A stretch of 64,000 nucleotides of DNA from Bacillus haynesii. Its GTDB lineage: Bacteria; Bacillota; Bacilli; Bacillales; Bacillaceae. Positions within the stretch are counted from its first letter, which is position 1; every line of letters begins with the position of its first letter. The DNA lies in assembly GCF_001969855.1 (NCBI RefSeq), contig NZ_MRBL01000003.1, positions 337,979 to 401,978 of the forward strand, written 5' to 3'. Below are positions 9,184 to 16,522 of the stretch, piece by piece. Under the pieces are notes generated by a model. It saw only the letters and a list, made by a program, of their open reading frames with translations. It did no database searches and was not told the origin of the DNA. Made by a program: the position numbers and the translations under genes.

Positions 9184-9208
9184 CCACTTTTTAATAAAAG
9201 TTAACAAA
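9176..9208. promoter_or_regulatory. BirA operator between bioY and yuiH
   Basis: Half sites TTTGTCAAC (9176-9184) and GTTAACAAA (9200-9208) form an inverted repeat with one mismatch and a 15-base spacer. This is the Firmicute biotin repressor box, GTTAAC halves 14-16 bases apart. It covers the bioY -35 and ends 13 bases before the yuiH start codon, so it could also affect yuiH. Confidence 0.85.
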
Positions 9209-9221
9209 GGGGGGTTCTTTC

Positions 9222-9815
9222 GTGTTTTTTGGAAAAACAAAAGCGCACAAGTCCGACAGAGTGCCTCCAAACCAAAATGTCACGACATCTTTTCCTGTTC
9301 TTCATGCAGGCGATGTTCCGGAATACGAAGACTTGTCAAAATGGAATTTGCAAATTTACGGACTTGTCGAACAGCCGCTCCTGCTGACATTGAATGATCT
9401 GCATGAAATGCCGCAAAGCGAAGTGTCCAATGACATTCATTGTGTAACAGGCTGGTCCAGGCTCGATAATGTCTGGGAAGGGATCAAGACAAGGGAGATC
9501 GCTGAAAGAGTAAAGCCGCTTCCTGAAGCCAAATTTGTCATCTTGCATGCAGAGAAAGGCTGGACGACGAATGTTCCGCTCGAAGACTTTTTGAAGGATT
9601 CGTCTCTTTTGGCCCATTCCCACAACGACGTCCCGCTCACGCCGGAGCACGGCTTTCCGCTCAGAGCGGTGATGCCTCATCTGTATTTTTGGAAAAGCGC
9701 CAAATGGCTGAGAGGCATCCAGTTTACAAAGGAAAACCATCCGGGCTTTTGGGAGAAAAACGGATACCATATGAGGGGAAACCCTTGGAAAGAAGAAAGG
9801 TACAGCTTTGATTAG
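9222..9815 (+). CDS. yuiH: YuiH, sulfite-oxidase-family molybdopterin protein
   Basis: A 197-residue protein of the oxidoreductase molybdopterin-binding fold (SUOX/MsrP type). The conserved Cys expected to ligate molybdenum lies in DIHCVTGWSR (about residue 70), followed by NVWEG and later GFPLRAVMP, typical cofactor-contact stretches. There is no Tat signal and no dimerisation domain, so it is likely cytoplasmic, unlike periplasmic MsrP. The GTG start has a GGGGGG ribosome site and lies immediately downstream of the BirA operator. Substrate unknown; reduction or oxidation of S- or N-oxides is the family norm. Confidence 0.85.
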   Translation: MFFGKTKAHKSDRVPPNQNVTTSFPVLHAGDVPEYEDLSKWNLQIYGLVEQPLLLTLNDLHEMPQSEVSNDIHCVTGWSRLDNVWEGIKTREIAERVKPLPEAKFVILHAEKGWTTNVPLEDFLKDSSLLAHSHNDVPLTPEHGFPLRAVMPHLYFWKSAKWLRGIQFTKENHPGFWEKNGYHMRGNPWKEERYSFD

Positions 9816-9829
9816 CGGGGGAGGGTGAA

Positions 9830-10075
9830 ATGTTTATCGTACAGCTGTTCATCTTTTTAATGCTGACCGTCTGTTTTTGGCTTCTCATTGCATCATTCAA
9901 GAAAAAGGCTTTTGCTGTTTTATTATTGCTGACGGCTGCGGCGGTTCTGTCGCTGTTTGCCGCAGCCGGCGATGTCTCAGACCGGACGCTGTGGGGAATT
10001 GTCCTGTTTGCGGCGATCCCTGTTTCTGCAATCGCGGCAAAGTTGTTTCAGGATCGGCGGAAAACGGAATCATAA
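9830..10075 (+). CDS. Small three-helix membrane protein
   Basis: An 81-residue protein that I do not recognise. It has three hydrophobic segments (about 2-22, 27-46 and 55-73) and a charged tail ending KLFQDRRKTES. The ATG has a GGGGGAGG site seven bases upstream and follows yuiH by 14 bases, so the two are probably co-transcribed. MsrP-type enzymes often have a membrane heme partner, but this protein contains no His at all and so cannot be a bis-His heme anchor. It is followed by a terminator. Confidence 0.65.
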   Translation: MFIVQLFIFLMLTVCFWLLIASFKKKAFAVLLLLTAAAVLSLFAAAGDVSDRTLWGIVLFAAIPVSAIAAKLFQDRRKTES

Positions 10076-10120
10076 AAAAAGACAGAGTCTCGGAGATATT
10101 TCCTGAGGCTCTGTCTTTTT
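10074..10120. terminator. Bidirectional terminator before ald
   Basis: Stem AAAAAGACAGAG plus CTC pairing with GAG plus CTCTGTCTTTTT with one mismatch. Serves the yuiH-side operon and convergent ald. Confidence 0.85.
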
Positions 10121-10124
10121 GATG

Positions 10125-11264
10125 CTATGCGCCGGCGGCTGACGACGAATTTTCGATCGCAAGCTCTGCCGGAACGTAATCATAGTTTAAGTCTCTGGCT
10201 ACGGCTTCATAAGTGATATGGCCGTTTGCTGTGTTTACGCCGGCTTTTAACGCATGGTTTTCAAGAATCGCTTTTTCCGCGCCCTTGTTTGCGATTTCAA
10301 GCGCGTACGGTACCGTGACATTCGTCAGTGCAACTGTAGATGTCCGCGGAACGGCGCCCGGCATGTTGGCAACGGCGTAATGGACGATTCCGTGTTTGAC
10401 ATAGGTCGGATTGTCGTGGGTTGTGATGTGATCCACCGTCTCGACGATGCCGCCTTGATCGATTGCGACGTCAACGATCACAGAGCCCGGTTTCATCTGT
10501 TTGACCATCTCTTCCGTCACTAAAGTCGGCGCTTTGGCACCCGGGATCAGAACCGCGCAGATGAGGAGATCGGCTTCAGCTACGGCATCGGCGATGTTGA
10601 CCGGATTGGACATCAATGTTTTGATTTGGTTGCCGAATTGATCATCAAGCTGGCGCAGACGTTCTGCGCTTAAATCGATCATCGTCACGTCGGCTCCGAG
10701 GCCAGTCGCGATTTTTGCCGCATTTGTGCCGACAACGCCTCCGCCGATGATCGTCACTTTTCCGCGCGCGACTCCGGGTACACCGGCCAATAATATGCCT
10801 TTTCCGCCTTTCGGCTTCTCAAGGAACTGCGCGCCGATTTGGGCGGCCATCCGCCCGGCTACCTCTGACATCGGCGTCAGCAAAGGAAGAGAACGGCCGT
10901 CGCTGACCGTTTCATAGGCGATGGCTGTCACGCCTTTTTGCTTTAATGCCTCAGCCAAGGAAGGCTCTGCGGCCAGGTGCAGGTAGGTGAACAAGATGAG
11001 ACCTTCTCTAAAATACGGATATTCTTCAGGGAGCGGCTCTTTGACTTTCATCACCATATCGGCCGCTTCCCAGACGGCTTTCGCCTGTTCTGAGATCTCC
11101 GCTCCCACTGAGACGTAATCCTCGTTTTCAAACCCGCTTCCAGTCCCCGCGTCTTTTTCCACGATGACGCGGTGTCCGTCCGCGATCAATTGAGAAGCTG
11201 CACCGGGAGTTAATGCTACACGGTTTTCATTGTTTTTGATTTCTTTCGGTACGCCGATGATCAT
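10125..11264 (-). CDS. ald: Alanine dehydrogenase
   Basis: A 379-residue NAD-dependent L-alanine dehydrogenase, converting L-alanine to pyruvate and ammonia; in Bacillus it is needed for growth on alanine and for normal sporulation. The N-terminus [16 protein letters not shown] contains the substrate-binding Arg and is the family signature. Catalytic Lys (VMKVKEP, about 75) and His (YLHLA, about 96) are present, and the NAD site [13 protein letters not shown] lies near residue 175. AAGGAGG precedes the ATG. The divergent-side neighbour adeR, transcribed in the same direction from upstream, is its activator in B. subtilis. Confidence 0.96.
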   Translation of the reverse strand: MIIGVPKEIKNNENRVALTPGAASQLIADGHRVIVEKDAGTGSGFENEDYVSVGAEISEQAKAVWEAADMVMKVKEPLPEEYPYFREGLILFTYLHLAAEPSLAEALKQKGVTAIAYETVSDGRSLPLLTPMSEVAGRMAAQIGAQFLEKPKGGKGILLAGVPGVARGKVTIIGGGVVGTNAAKIATGLGADVTMIDLSAERLRQLDDQFGNQIKTLMSNPVNIADAVAEADLLICAVLIPGAKAPTLVTEEMVKQMKPGSVIVDVAIDQGGIVETVDHITTHDNPTYVKHGIVHYAVANMPGAVPRTSTVALTNVTVPYALEIANKGAEKAILENHALKAGVNTANGHITYEAVARDLNYDYVPAELAIENSSSAAGA

Positions 11265-11350
11265 CCCGTCATTCCTCCTTTTTCTGTAAAAATGCTATTG
11301 TTTTAGTTTATACTGACTTTTTAGAATTTTCTTTGTTTGAATCGAAAAAT

Positions 11351-11388
11351 AAAAAAACATGCATTTGTGGAATTTCACAAATGCATGT
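11351..11388 (-). terminator. Terminator overlapping the adeR stop codon
   Basis: A perfect 13-base stem (ACATGCATTTGTG and complement, 6-base loop) with seven T on the minus strand. The adeR TGA lies inside the hairpin loop region. Confidence 0.85.
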
Positions 11389-12613
11389 TGCGAAGCTTGA
11401 TTTCAAGATAAATCGTAAATTTTTCATTGATGTTTTTTAAATCGATTTCGGCGATTTTACTGATGCGCTTCAGCCTGTAGTTCAGCGTGTTGACGTGAAT
11501 GTTCAGCTTTTTGGCGGCGGTGTTGACGTTGCTGTCGCATTCGATGAACTGTTCAAGCGTCTCGACAAGATTGGAGTGGTGCTCTTTATCATATGCTTCA
11601 AGCTGCATTAAAGAATAGTTTGGATAGCTTGCGTGTTTCCGTTTTTCGCTGAGCACGTCGAGATACTGATAGATGCCGAGCTCTGAAAAGCTGACGAGAT
11701 GCCTTGTCTCATCGGGAAAACGCTCCTTGACCTTCAGCGCTGAGAGCGCTTCCTGATAGGACTGGTGTACAAGGGTGATCAAGCTGTACATTCCGCCGAT
11801 CGCAATCGTGCAGTTATTCAGTTTATAGCGCTCTTCAAGCTGCTTTTGTATATTCGCGGCAAATTGCTTTAAATCATTGAACGGCTGCCCCTTTTGCCCC
11901 GTTTTTGGCGAAGCGAGGACAATCAGTTCATTATAGTCGATTGTAGCCAGAAGGATTTGCAACTGCTGCGTCGTCTCCAGCAAGTAATGGAGCTGTTTTT
12001 CGGTTTTTTCCTCGATTTCGTCTTTCAGCCGGATGATGATGACCGAATAAGTTGAAGGAACTCCGATACCAAGCTGATGAAAGCCGTCGGAGATCTCCTG
12101 ATCTTCCGAAATATGCCCGGTTAAAAGCTTCCAGAAAAACTCCTGGCTGCGCTGTTCATTTTTTCTTTTTCGGACTTGATAAGGCAACAGCTTGTTTTTG
12201 ACGGAATCCGCGGCCAGCTTCAAAAGGTGGAGCTCGTCTTCCGACAGCGTTTTTTGGCTTTCCAGCGCCCAGATAAAACCGATGACCTCACTGTTTTTCC
12301 AGATTGAAATCGCCACGCGGCTCGACAGGCCGACTTCATCGATTTGCTCGACCCTGATCGGTTCGTCGGTTTTCATCAAGGCGGGAATCGTTCCATCTTT
12401 CCAAAGCTTGTTGATGACCTTTTCCGGCACACGCCTTCCGATGATCGTTGACGTTCTCGCCGGGTCCGTGTAGTCGCTATGTGTGCTGTAAGCAAGGAGG
12501 CGGTGGTTGACGTCTTCTATCGTAATCGGACAGTCCAGCACCTCGCTGATATGATCTGCCACTTCTTCTAAACGGTCATATTGATATTTAAAAGGATTGT
12601 TTCGATTGTTCAT
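11375..12613 (-). CDS. adeR: AdeR, PucR-family activator of ald
   Basis: A 412-residue transcription factor (B. subtilis YukF/AdeR) that activates ald in response to alanine. The N-terminal part carries a GAF-like or PucR-type sensor, the middle a GGDEF-like fold common in this family, and the C-terminus (about 350-405) a PucR helix-turn-helix with NTAAKKLNIHVNTLNYRLKR. It lies directly upstream of ald on the same strand, separated by its own terminator, so ald should have a separate promoter. The ATG start is followed by an Asn-rich N-terminus. Confidence 0.9.
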   Translation of the reverse strand: MNNRNNPFKYQYDRLEEVADHISEVLDCPITIEDVNHRLLAYSTHSDYTDPARTSTIIGRRVPEKVINKLWKDGTIPALMKTDEPIRVEQIDEVGLSSRVAISIWKNSEVIGFIWALESQKTLSEDELHLLKLAADSVKNKLLPYQVRKRKNEQRSQEFFWKLLTGHISEDQEISDGFHQLGIGVPSTYSVIIIRLKDEIEEKTEKQLHYLLETTQQLQILLATIDYNELIVLASPKTGQKGQPFNDLKQFAANIQKQLEERYKLNNCTIAIGGMYSLITLVHQSYQEALSALKVKERFPDETRHLVSFSELGIYQYLDVLSEKRKHASYPNYSLMQLEAYDKEHHSNLVETLEQFIECDSNVNTAAKKLNIHVNTLNYRLKRISKIAEIDLKNINEKFTIYLEIKLRNMHL

Positions 12614-12650
12614 AAAAAAACCCCTACTTTTATGTTTGCATGAAAAAATT

Positions 12651-12679
12651 TTGACATATACCCATCTTACTTTTATTAT
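12651..12679 (+). promoter_or_regulatory. SigA-type promoter of the alanine symporter gene
   Basis: Consensus TTGACA, 17-base spacer, TATTAT. It lies between divergent adeR and the symporter. The leader to the TTG start is about 110 bases. Confidence 0.8.
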
Positions 12680-12796
12680 GAATATAGTTGTTTGTTAAAA
12701 TCAACAAAAAAGTCGCTGGCGATTTATTATTTTTCATAAATACGGCGATGTATTACACCGAATTTAATTATTCTGAAATAAGAGGAGTAGGAAACA

Positions 12797-14206
12797 TTGG
12801 CGATTCTAGAGAAAATCAACGGCTTTTTATGGGGAGTCCCGGGCATCATTCTGCTTGTGGGAACCGGTTTATTTCTGACGTTCATCCTCCGGGGGCTTCA
12901 ATTTAAAAGATTGATATATGCATTCAAACTTGCATTCGGAAAAGAAAAAGAATCAGCCGGAGCAGACGGTGATGTCAGCAATTTCAAGGCGCTGATGACG
13001 ACGCTTGCCGGAACGATCGGAAACGGGAATATTGCCGGTGTAGCCACGGCGATTACGGTTGGAGGTCCGGGGGCTTTGTTTTGGATGTGGCTCGTCGGTC
13101 TTTTAGGGATGGCTACGAAATACAGCGAAGCATTGCTCGCCACGAAATACCGCGTCAAAAATGAGCGGGGCGAATATTCGGGCGGGCCGATGTACTATGT
13201 CGAAAAAGGGCTCGGGAAGAAGTGGAAGCCGCTTGCCGTTTTATTTGCATTGTCAGGTGTGCTTGCCTCTTTTGGAATCGGGGATTCCGTCCAGTCCAAC
13301 ACGATTTCGGAAGTCGTCACACACAGCTTCGGGATTCCCGGCTGGATCATCGGCCTTGTGCTTGCGGTATTGACGGCTGCGATCATCTTTGGCGGTTTTC
13401 AGCGTGTCAGCACGGTTGCGAGCATTTTTGTGCCGGTCATGGCGATTCTTTATATCAGCGGATCACTGATCATTATTTTCCTTCATTATGATCAAATCAT
13501 TCCGGCGTTCCAGCTGATTTTTTATCACGCCTTCAACCCGGTGTCAGCCGCGGGGGGCTTTACGGGTGTGGTTGTGTCTGAGGCAATCAGAAACGGAATG
13601 TCGAAAGGAATCTTTTCAAATGAAGCGGGTCTTGGTACCGCTGCTTTGATCGCAGGAAACGCGAAATCCGATCATCCCGTCAAGGCCGCTTTGGTTGCGA
13701 TGACGGGAACTTTCATCGTCACATTGATCGTTTGTACAATGACGGGGCTCGTCCTTATTATCACGGGATTCTGGGATCCTTCCGGCGGTCTGCTTTCTGG
13801 TGTTGCCCACGATACATCGCTTGACGCCGGCGCGCTGACAAACGCCGCGTTTGCTTCTTCACTGGGAGCCGCGGGCAAATACATCGTGACGTTTTCGGTG
13901 ATTTTCTTTGGCTACTCAACCATTGTCGGTTGGTATGTATATGGAGAAAAATGTCTGGAATATTTAGTTGGTTTAAAATGGGTGCCGGTTTACCGTGTCG
14001 TTTATGTCATTGCTGCATATTACGGTGCAGTCGCAAGCCTGAATACTGTATGGGCTTTTGCCGACATGGCGAACGCATTAATGATGATCCCGAACTTGAT
14101 CGCTCTTGTGCTCTTATGGAAAGTCATTCGAGCGGAAACTGACGATTTCTTTTTGCACCACTATAATAAGGAAAAACAAAAATCAGCCGGCTTGAAAGCG
14201 GGCTGA
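12797..14206 (+). CDS. Sodium:alanine symporter (AGCS family)
   Basis: A 469-residue transporter of the alanine or glycine:cation symporter family (relatives in B. subtilis: AlsT, GlnT, YrbD, YflA). About ten helices. The family hallmarks GTIGNGNIAGVATAI (about 73-87), GGPMYYVEKGLG and SNEAGLGTAALIAGNA are intact. TTG start with AGAGGAG nine bases upstream. Lying next to ald and adeR, it most likely brings alanine into the cell for Ald; this gene is not in the B. subtilis ald neighbourhood as I know it. Substrate is inferred from family and context only. Confidence 0.88.
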   Translation: MAILEKINGFLWGVPGIILLVGTGLFLTFILRGLQFKRLIYAFKLAFGKEKESAGADGDVSNFKALMTTLAGTIGNGNIAGVATAITVGGPGALFWMWLVGLLGMATKYSEALLATKYRVKNERGEYSGGPMYYVEKGLGKKWKPLAVLFALSGVLASFGIGDSVQSNTISEVVTHSFGIPGWIIGLVLAVLTAAIIFGGFQRVSTVASIFVPVMAILYISGSLIIIFLHYDQIIPAFQLIFYHAFNPVSAAGGFTGVVVSEAIRNGMSKGIFSNEAGLGTAALIAGNAKSDHPVKAALVAMTGTFIVTLIVCTMTGLVLIITGFWDPSGGLLSGVAHDTSLDAGALTNAAFASSLGAAGKYIVTFSVIFFGYSTIVGWYVYGEKCLEYLVGLKWVPVYRVVYVIAAYYGAVASLNTVWAFADMANALMMIPNLIALVLLWKVIRAETDDFFLHHYNKEKQKSAGLKAG

Positions 14207-14213
14207 TCGAGAC

Positions 14214-14244
14214 AAGCCTGCCTCTAAGAGAGGCGGGCTTTTTT
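14214..14244 (+). terminator. Terminator of the alanine symporter gene
   Basis: A 12-base stem AAGCCTGCCTCT / AGAGGCGGGCTT (one G-T pair) followed by T residues. Confidence 0.9.
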
Positions 14245-14440
14245 GCGCTTGTGCAATCCTTCCTTTATCCTATGGAAACGCTTCAGCCTCGAATAGGCAT
14301 ATCAGACCACGCCTTTTGATGCAAATGTTACGAATGAAGAAAATTGAGATATTTTTACTAGATTTCTATAATTTTTGCTGGGTGGAAATAGAGGAATGAT
14401 AAACCTTTAGACTCATTTTGTAAAATAACAACAGATTTGT
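14245..14440. other. Intergenic stretch upstream of the yukE promoter
   Basis: About 200 AT-rich bases with no gene that I can support. In B. subtilis the yuk operon depends on DegU; I see no site I can call with confidence here. Confidence 0.3.
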
Positions 14441-14470
14441 TTGACTGTGCCTCAATCTTGTTTTTATAAT
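14441..14470 (+). promoter_or_regulatory. Promoter of the yuk/yue type VII secretion operon
   Basis: TTGACT and TATAAT separated by 18 bases, about 70 bases before yukE. The leader holds a small AGCCC/GGGC hairpin. Confidence 0.75.
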
Positions 14471-14538
14471 AAAAACGTTCAAAAAAATAAGTTATTTAGC
14501 CCATATCTAGGGCGAATAGCGCAGGAGGTATAAGGAAT

Positions 14539-14835
14539 ATGTCAGGAATCATTCGTGTTACGCCGGCTGAACTGCGGCAAATGGCTGACAGATATCAAAA
14601 AGAAAGCGGAGATGTGACTGAGCAGGTCAATCAGCGCCTTGATCAAATGATCAACCAGCTTCAAGATATGTGGGAAGGTGAATCTAGCCGTGCGTTCGCA
14701 GAACAATATCAAGAGCTAAGACCTTCTTTTGTTAAAATGGCTGAACTTCTAAGCGACGTTTCTAAACAGCTTCATCAGACTGCTAACACTCTTGAAAGCA
14801 CTGACCAAGACATCGCTAGCCAAATCCGCGGCTAA
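14539..14835 (+). CDS. yukE: YukE, WXG100 type VII secretion substrate
   Basis: A 98-residue helical-hairpin protein exported by the Yuk/Ess type VII machine. The central turn carries the WXG motif as MWEGESS (W at about 44), flanked by two amphipathic helices. The C-terminus LESTDQDIASQIRG is almost the same as in B. subtilis YukE. The ribosome site is AGGAGG and codon use is that of a well expressed gene. A hairpin follows directly (14857-14895), so yukE mRNA is probably more abundant than the rest of the operon, which fits a secreted substrate. Confidence 0.95.
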   Translation: MSGIIRVTPAELRQMADRYQKESGDVTEQVNQRLDQMINQLQDMWEGESSRAFAEQYQELRPSFVKMAELLSDVSKQLHQTANTLESTDQDIASQIRG

Positions 14836-14856
14836 TTTACAGATTAGAAGAATGAG

Positions 14857-14895
14857 AGAAGCGCCTAATTCAAAAGAAGATGACGGCGCTTTTTC
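14857..14895 (+). terminator. Partial terminator between yukE and yukD
   Basis: AAGCGCC (14859-14865) pairs with GGCGCTT (14885-14891) across a 19-base loop, then four more T. The stem is short and the loop long, so termination should be incomplete. Confidence 0.6.
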
Positions 14896-14915
14896 TATTG
14901 AGAGGTGATGAACTG

Positions 14916-15155
14916 GTGTATGTTGACATTACCATCGATTTAAAACATTACGACGGCAGCGCCTTTGACCTCAGGCTGTCGGATTACCATTCTGTTAAAA
15001 AGGTAATCGACATCGCGTGGCAAGCCAAAAGCATACCGGTGCCTCCCCGGGAAGGCTACTGGGTAAGGGTGACAAATAAAGATGCCGTTTTTTCAGGCGA
15101 ATATACATTATCGCAATGCGGAATTACGACAGGTGACCGCCTGGAAATATTATGA
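14916..15155 (+). CDS. yukD: YukD, ubiquitin-like type VII secretion component
   Basis: A 79-residue protein with the ubiquitin fold of the YukD/EsaB family; unlike ubiquitin it lacks a C-terminal Gly-Gly and is not conjugated. It begins MYVDITIDLKHYDG when read from GTG at 14916, which has GAGAGGTGA upstream. It is required for type VII export in B. subtilis. It lies 80 bases after yukE, behind the partial terminator, and 14 bases before yukC. Confidence 0.93.
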   Translation: MYVDITIDLKHYDGSAFDLRLSDYHSVKKVIDIAWQAKSIPVPPREGYWVRVTNKDAVFSGEYTLSQCGITTGDRLEIL

Positions 15156-15169
15156 AAGGATCTGGATGA

Positions 15170-16486
15170 ATGGCAGAGAAAAAGAAAACGTATCTCGAAG
15201 ACCAATTAGAGGCCGTCATGACGAAAGAAGACGGTACATATATCTTTCGTTTTCAAAGAGAAAAGATCAATCTTGTGAACGGCTTGGAAGCAAACGTCAT
15301 TAAAGAGGTCGATCCTTCCTTTAATAAAGAAACCGTCATGACCGATGATGAAGTCCAAATTTTGATTCAGCCTCCTTCCGAATATAAAGAATTTCGTTAT
15401 ATAAAAGGGAAAAATAAAAAAAGCAAATGGCTTTTCGCGTACCAGCTCGTGAAAGCCGTTGAAGAACATTCAATTAAAAGGCTGCACCTGATCGCTGCGC
15501 CTGAAAACATTGTTTTTGACAAAGGATTAACGCCTAAATTTTTACATTATGGAGTGCAAGAAAGCATTCCGCCATATGAACACGACGAAGAAAGACTTTT
15601 CAATGAAGTGAAAGCCGCCGCTGCGCTTGCTGTCGACGGGCAATTTACTTTTGAAGAGTATTTAAAATACAGCGAAACGATCAAGTTTTCAGATCAGGTA
15701 AAAGACATCATCACAAGCGGGACGTACGGCGATTTGAAAGCCGTCATTCAAAAGAGGATCGATGAACTGGATGCCGAAGAAAAAACGCTTGTCCATCTTC
15801 CGAAGAAGAAATGGAAGATTCAAAGGTACATAGGGTTAGGACTTATTTTATGCTTAATACCGGCTGTTTTATTTTCCTTCTACTCATTATTCTTCGCACA
15901 GCCGAAACAGCAGGCGTTTATCGAAAGCAACCGCTACTTCTTAAATAAACAGTACAGCAAAGTCATCAGTACGCTCGATAAATATGATGCCGGCGAGATG
16001 CCTGATTCTGTTCAATATCAGCTGGCTTATTCGTATATCATCGTTGACAATGTACTGAAGGAAGCAGATTTACAGGAAGATGCCATGAAGAGTCTGACGC
16101 TTCAAGTCGATCCGAATAACTTCCTTTACTGGATTCAGATCGGGCGCGGCGCCAATAAAGAAGCGCTTGAGACGGCTCGTAAGCTGGAAAACAATGCACA
16201 GATCATGTTGGCACTTATGAAATATACAGATGACATTAAAGCCGATGATAAATTGTCCAGTGATGAGAGGCAGAAACAGCTGGACCCGCTCGAAAAAGAA
16301 CTTGAAGAATTGAAGCGGACAGCAGATGAACAGAAGGCTAAAACTGAAGAAAACCAGCAGGCGAACACCGAGCAAAACCAGGCGGACGCAGAGGCGGCAA
16401 AGGCTGAAACGGAGAAGGCCGAGCAAGAGCAGGCGAAAAAAGAAAATAAAGAAAAGGAAGACAAAAAGAAAAAAGATGATAAATAA
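15170..16486 (+). CDS. yukC: YukC (EssB), type VII secretion membrane component
   Basis: A 438-residue bitopic protein. The cytoplasmic N-terminal part (1-215) has the pseudokinase fold known for YukC/EssB. One membrane helix is at about 222-244. The extracellular part is helical, and the last 90 residues are an extremely charged Glu/Lys/Gln-rich coiled coil ending in KKKDDK. In B. subtilis it forms dimers and links substrate and ATPase. ATG start with GAAAGGAT upstream. The tail's low complexity is where length differs from B. subtilis (451 residues). Confidence 0.93.
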   Translation: MAEKKKTYLEDQLEAVMTKEDGTYIFRFQREKINLVNGLEANVIKEVDPSFNKETVMTDDEVQILIQPPSEYKEFRYIKGKNKKSKWLFAYQLVKAVEEHSIKRLHLIAAPENIVFDKGLTPKFLHYGVQESIPPYEHDEERLFNEVKAAAALAVDGQFTFEEYLKYSETIKFSDQVKDIITSGTYGDLKAVIQKRIDELDAEEKTLVHLPKKKWKIQRYIGLGLILCLIPAVLFSFYSLFFAQPKQQAFIESNRYFLNKQYSKVISTLDKYDAGEMPDSVQYQLAYSYIIVDNVLKEADLQEDAMKSLTLQVDPNNFLYWIQIGRGANKEALETARKLENNAQIMLALMKYTDDIKADDKLSSDERQKQLDPLEKELEELKRTADEQKAKTEENQQANTEQNQADAEAAKAETEKAEQEQAKKENKEKEDKKKKDDK

Positions 16487-16522
16487 AAGCGAAAACACCT
16501 GTTGTTGGCAGGAGGCGGAGAA

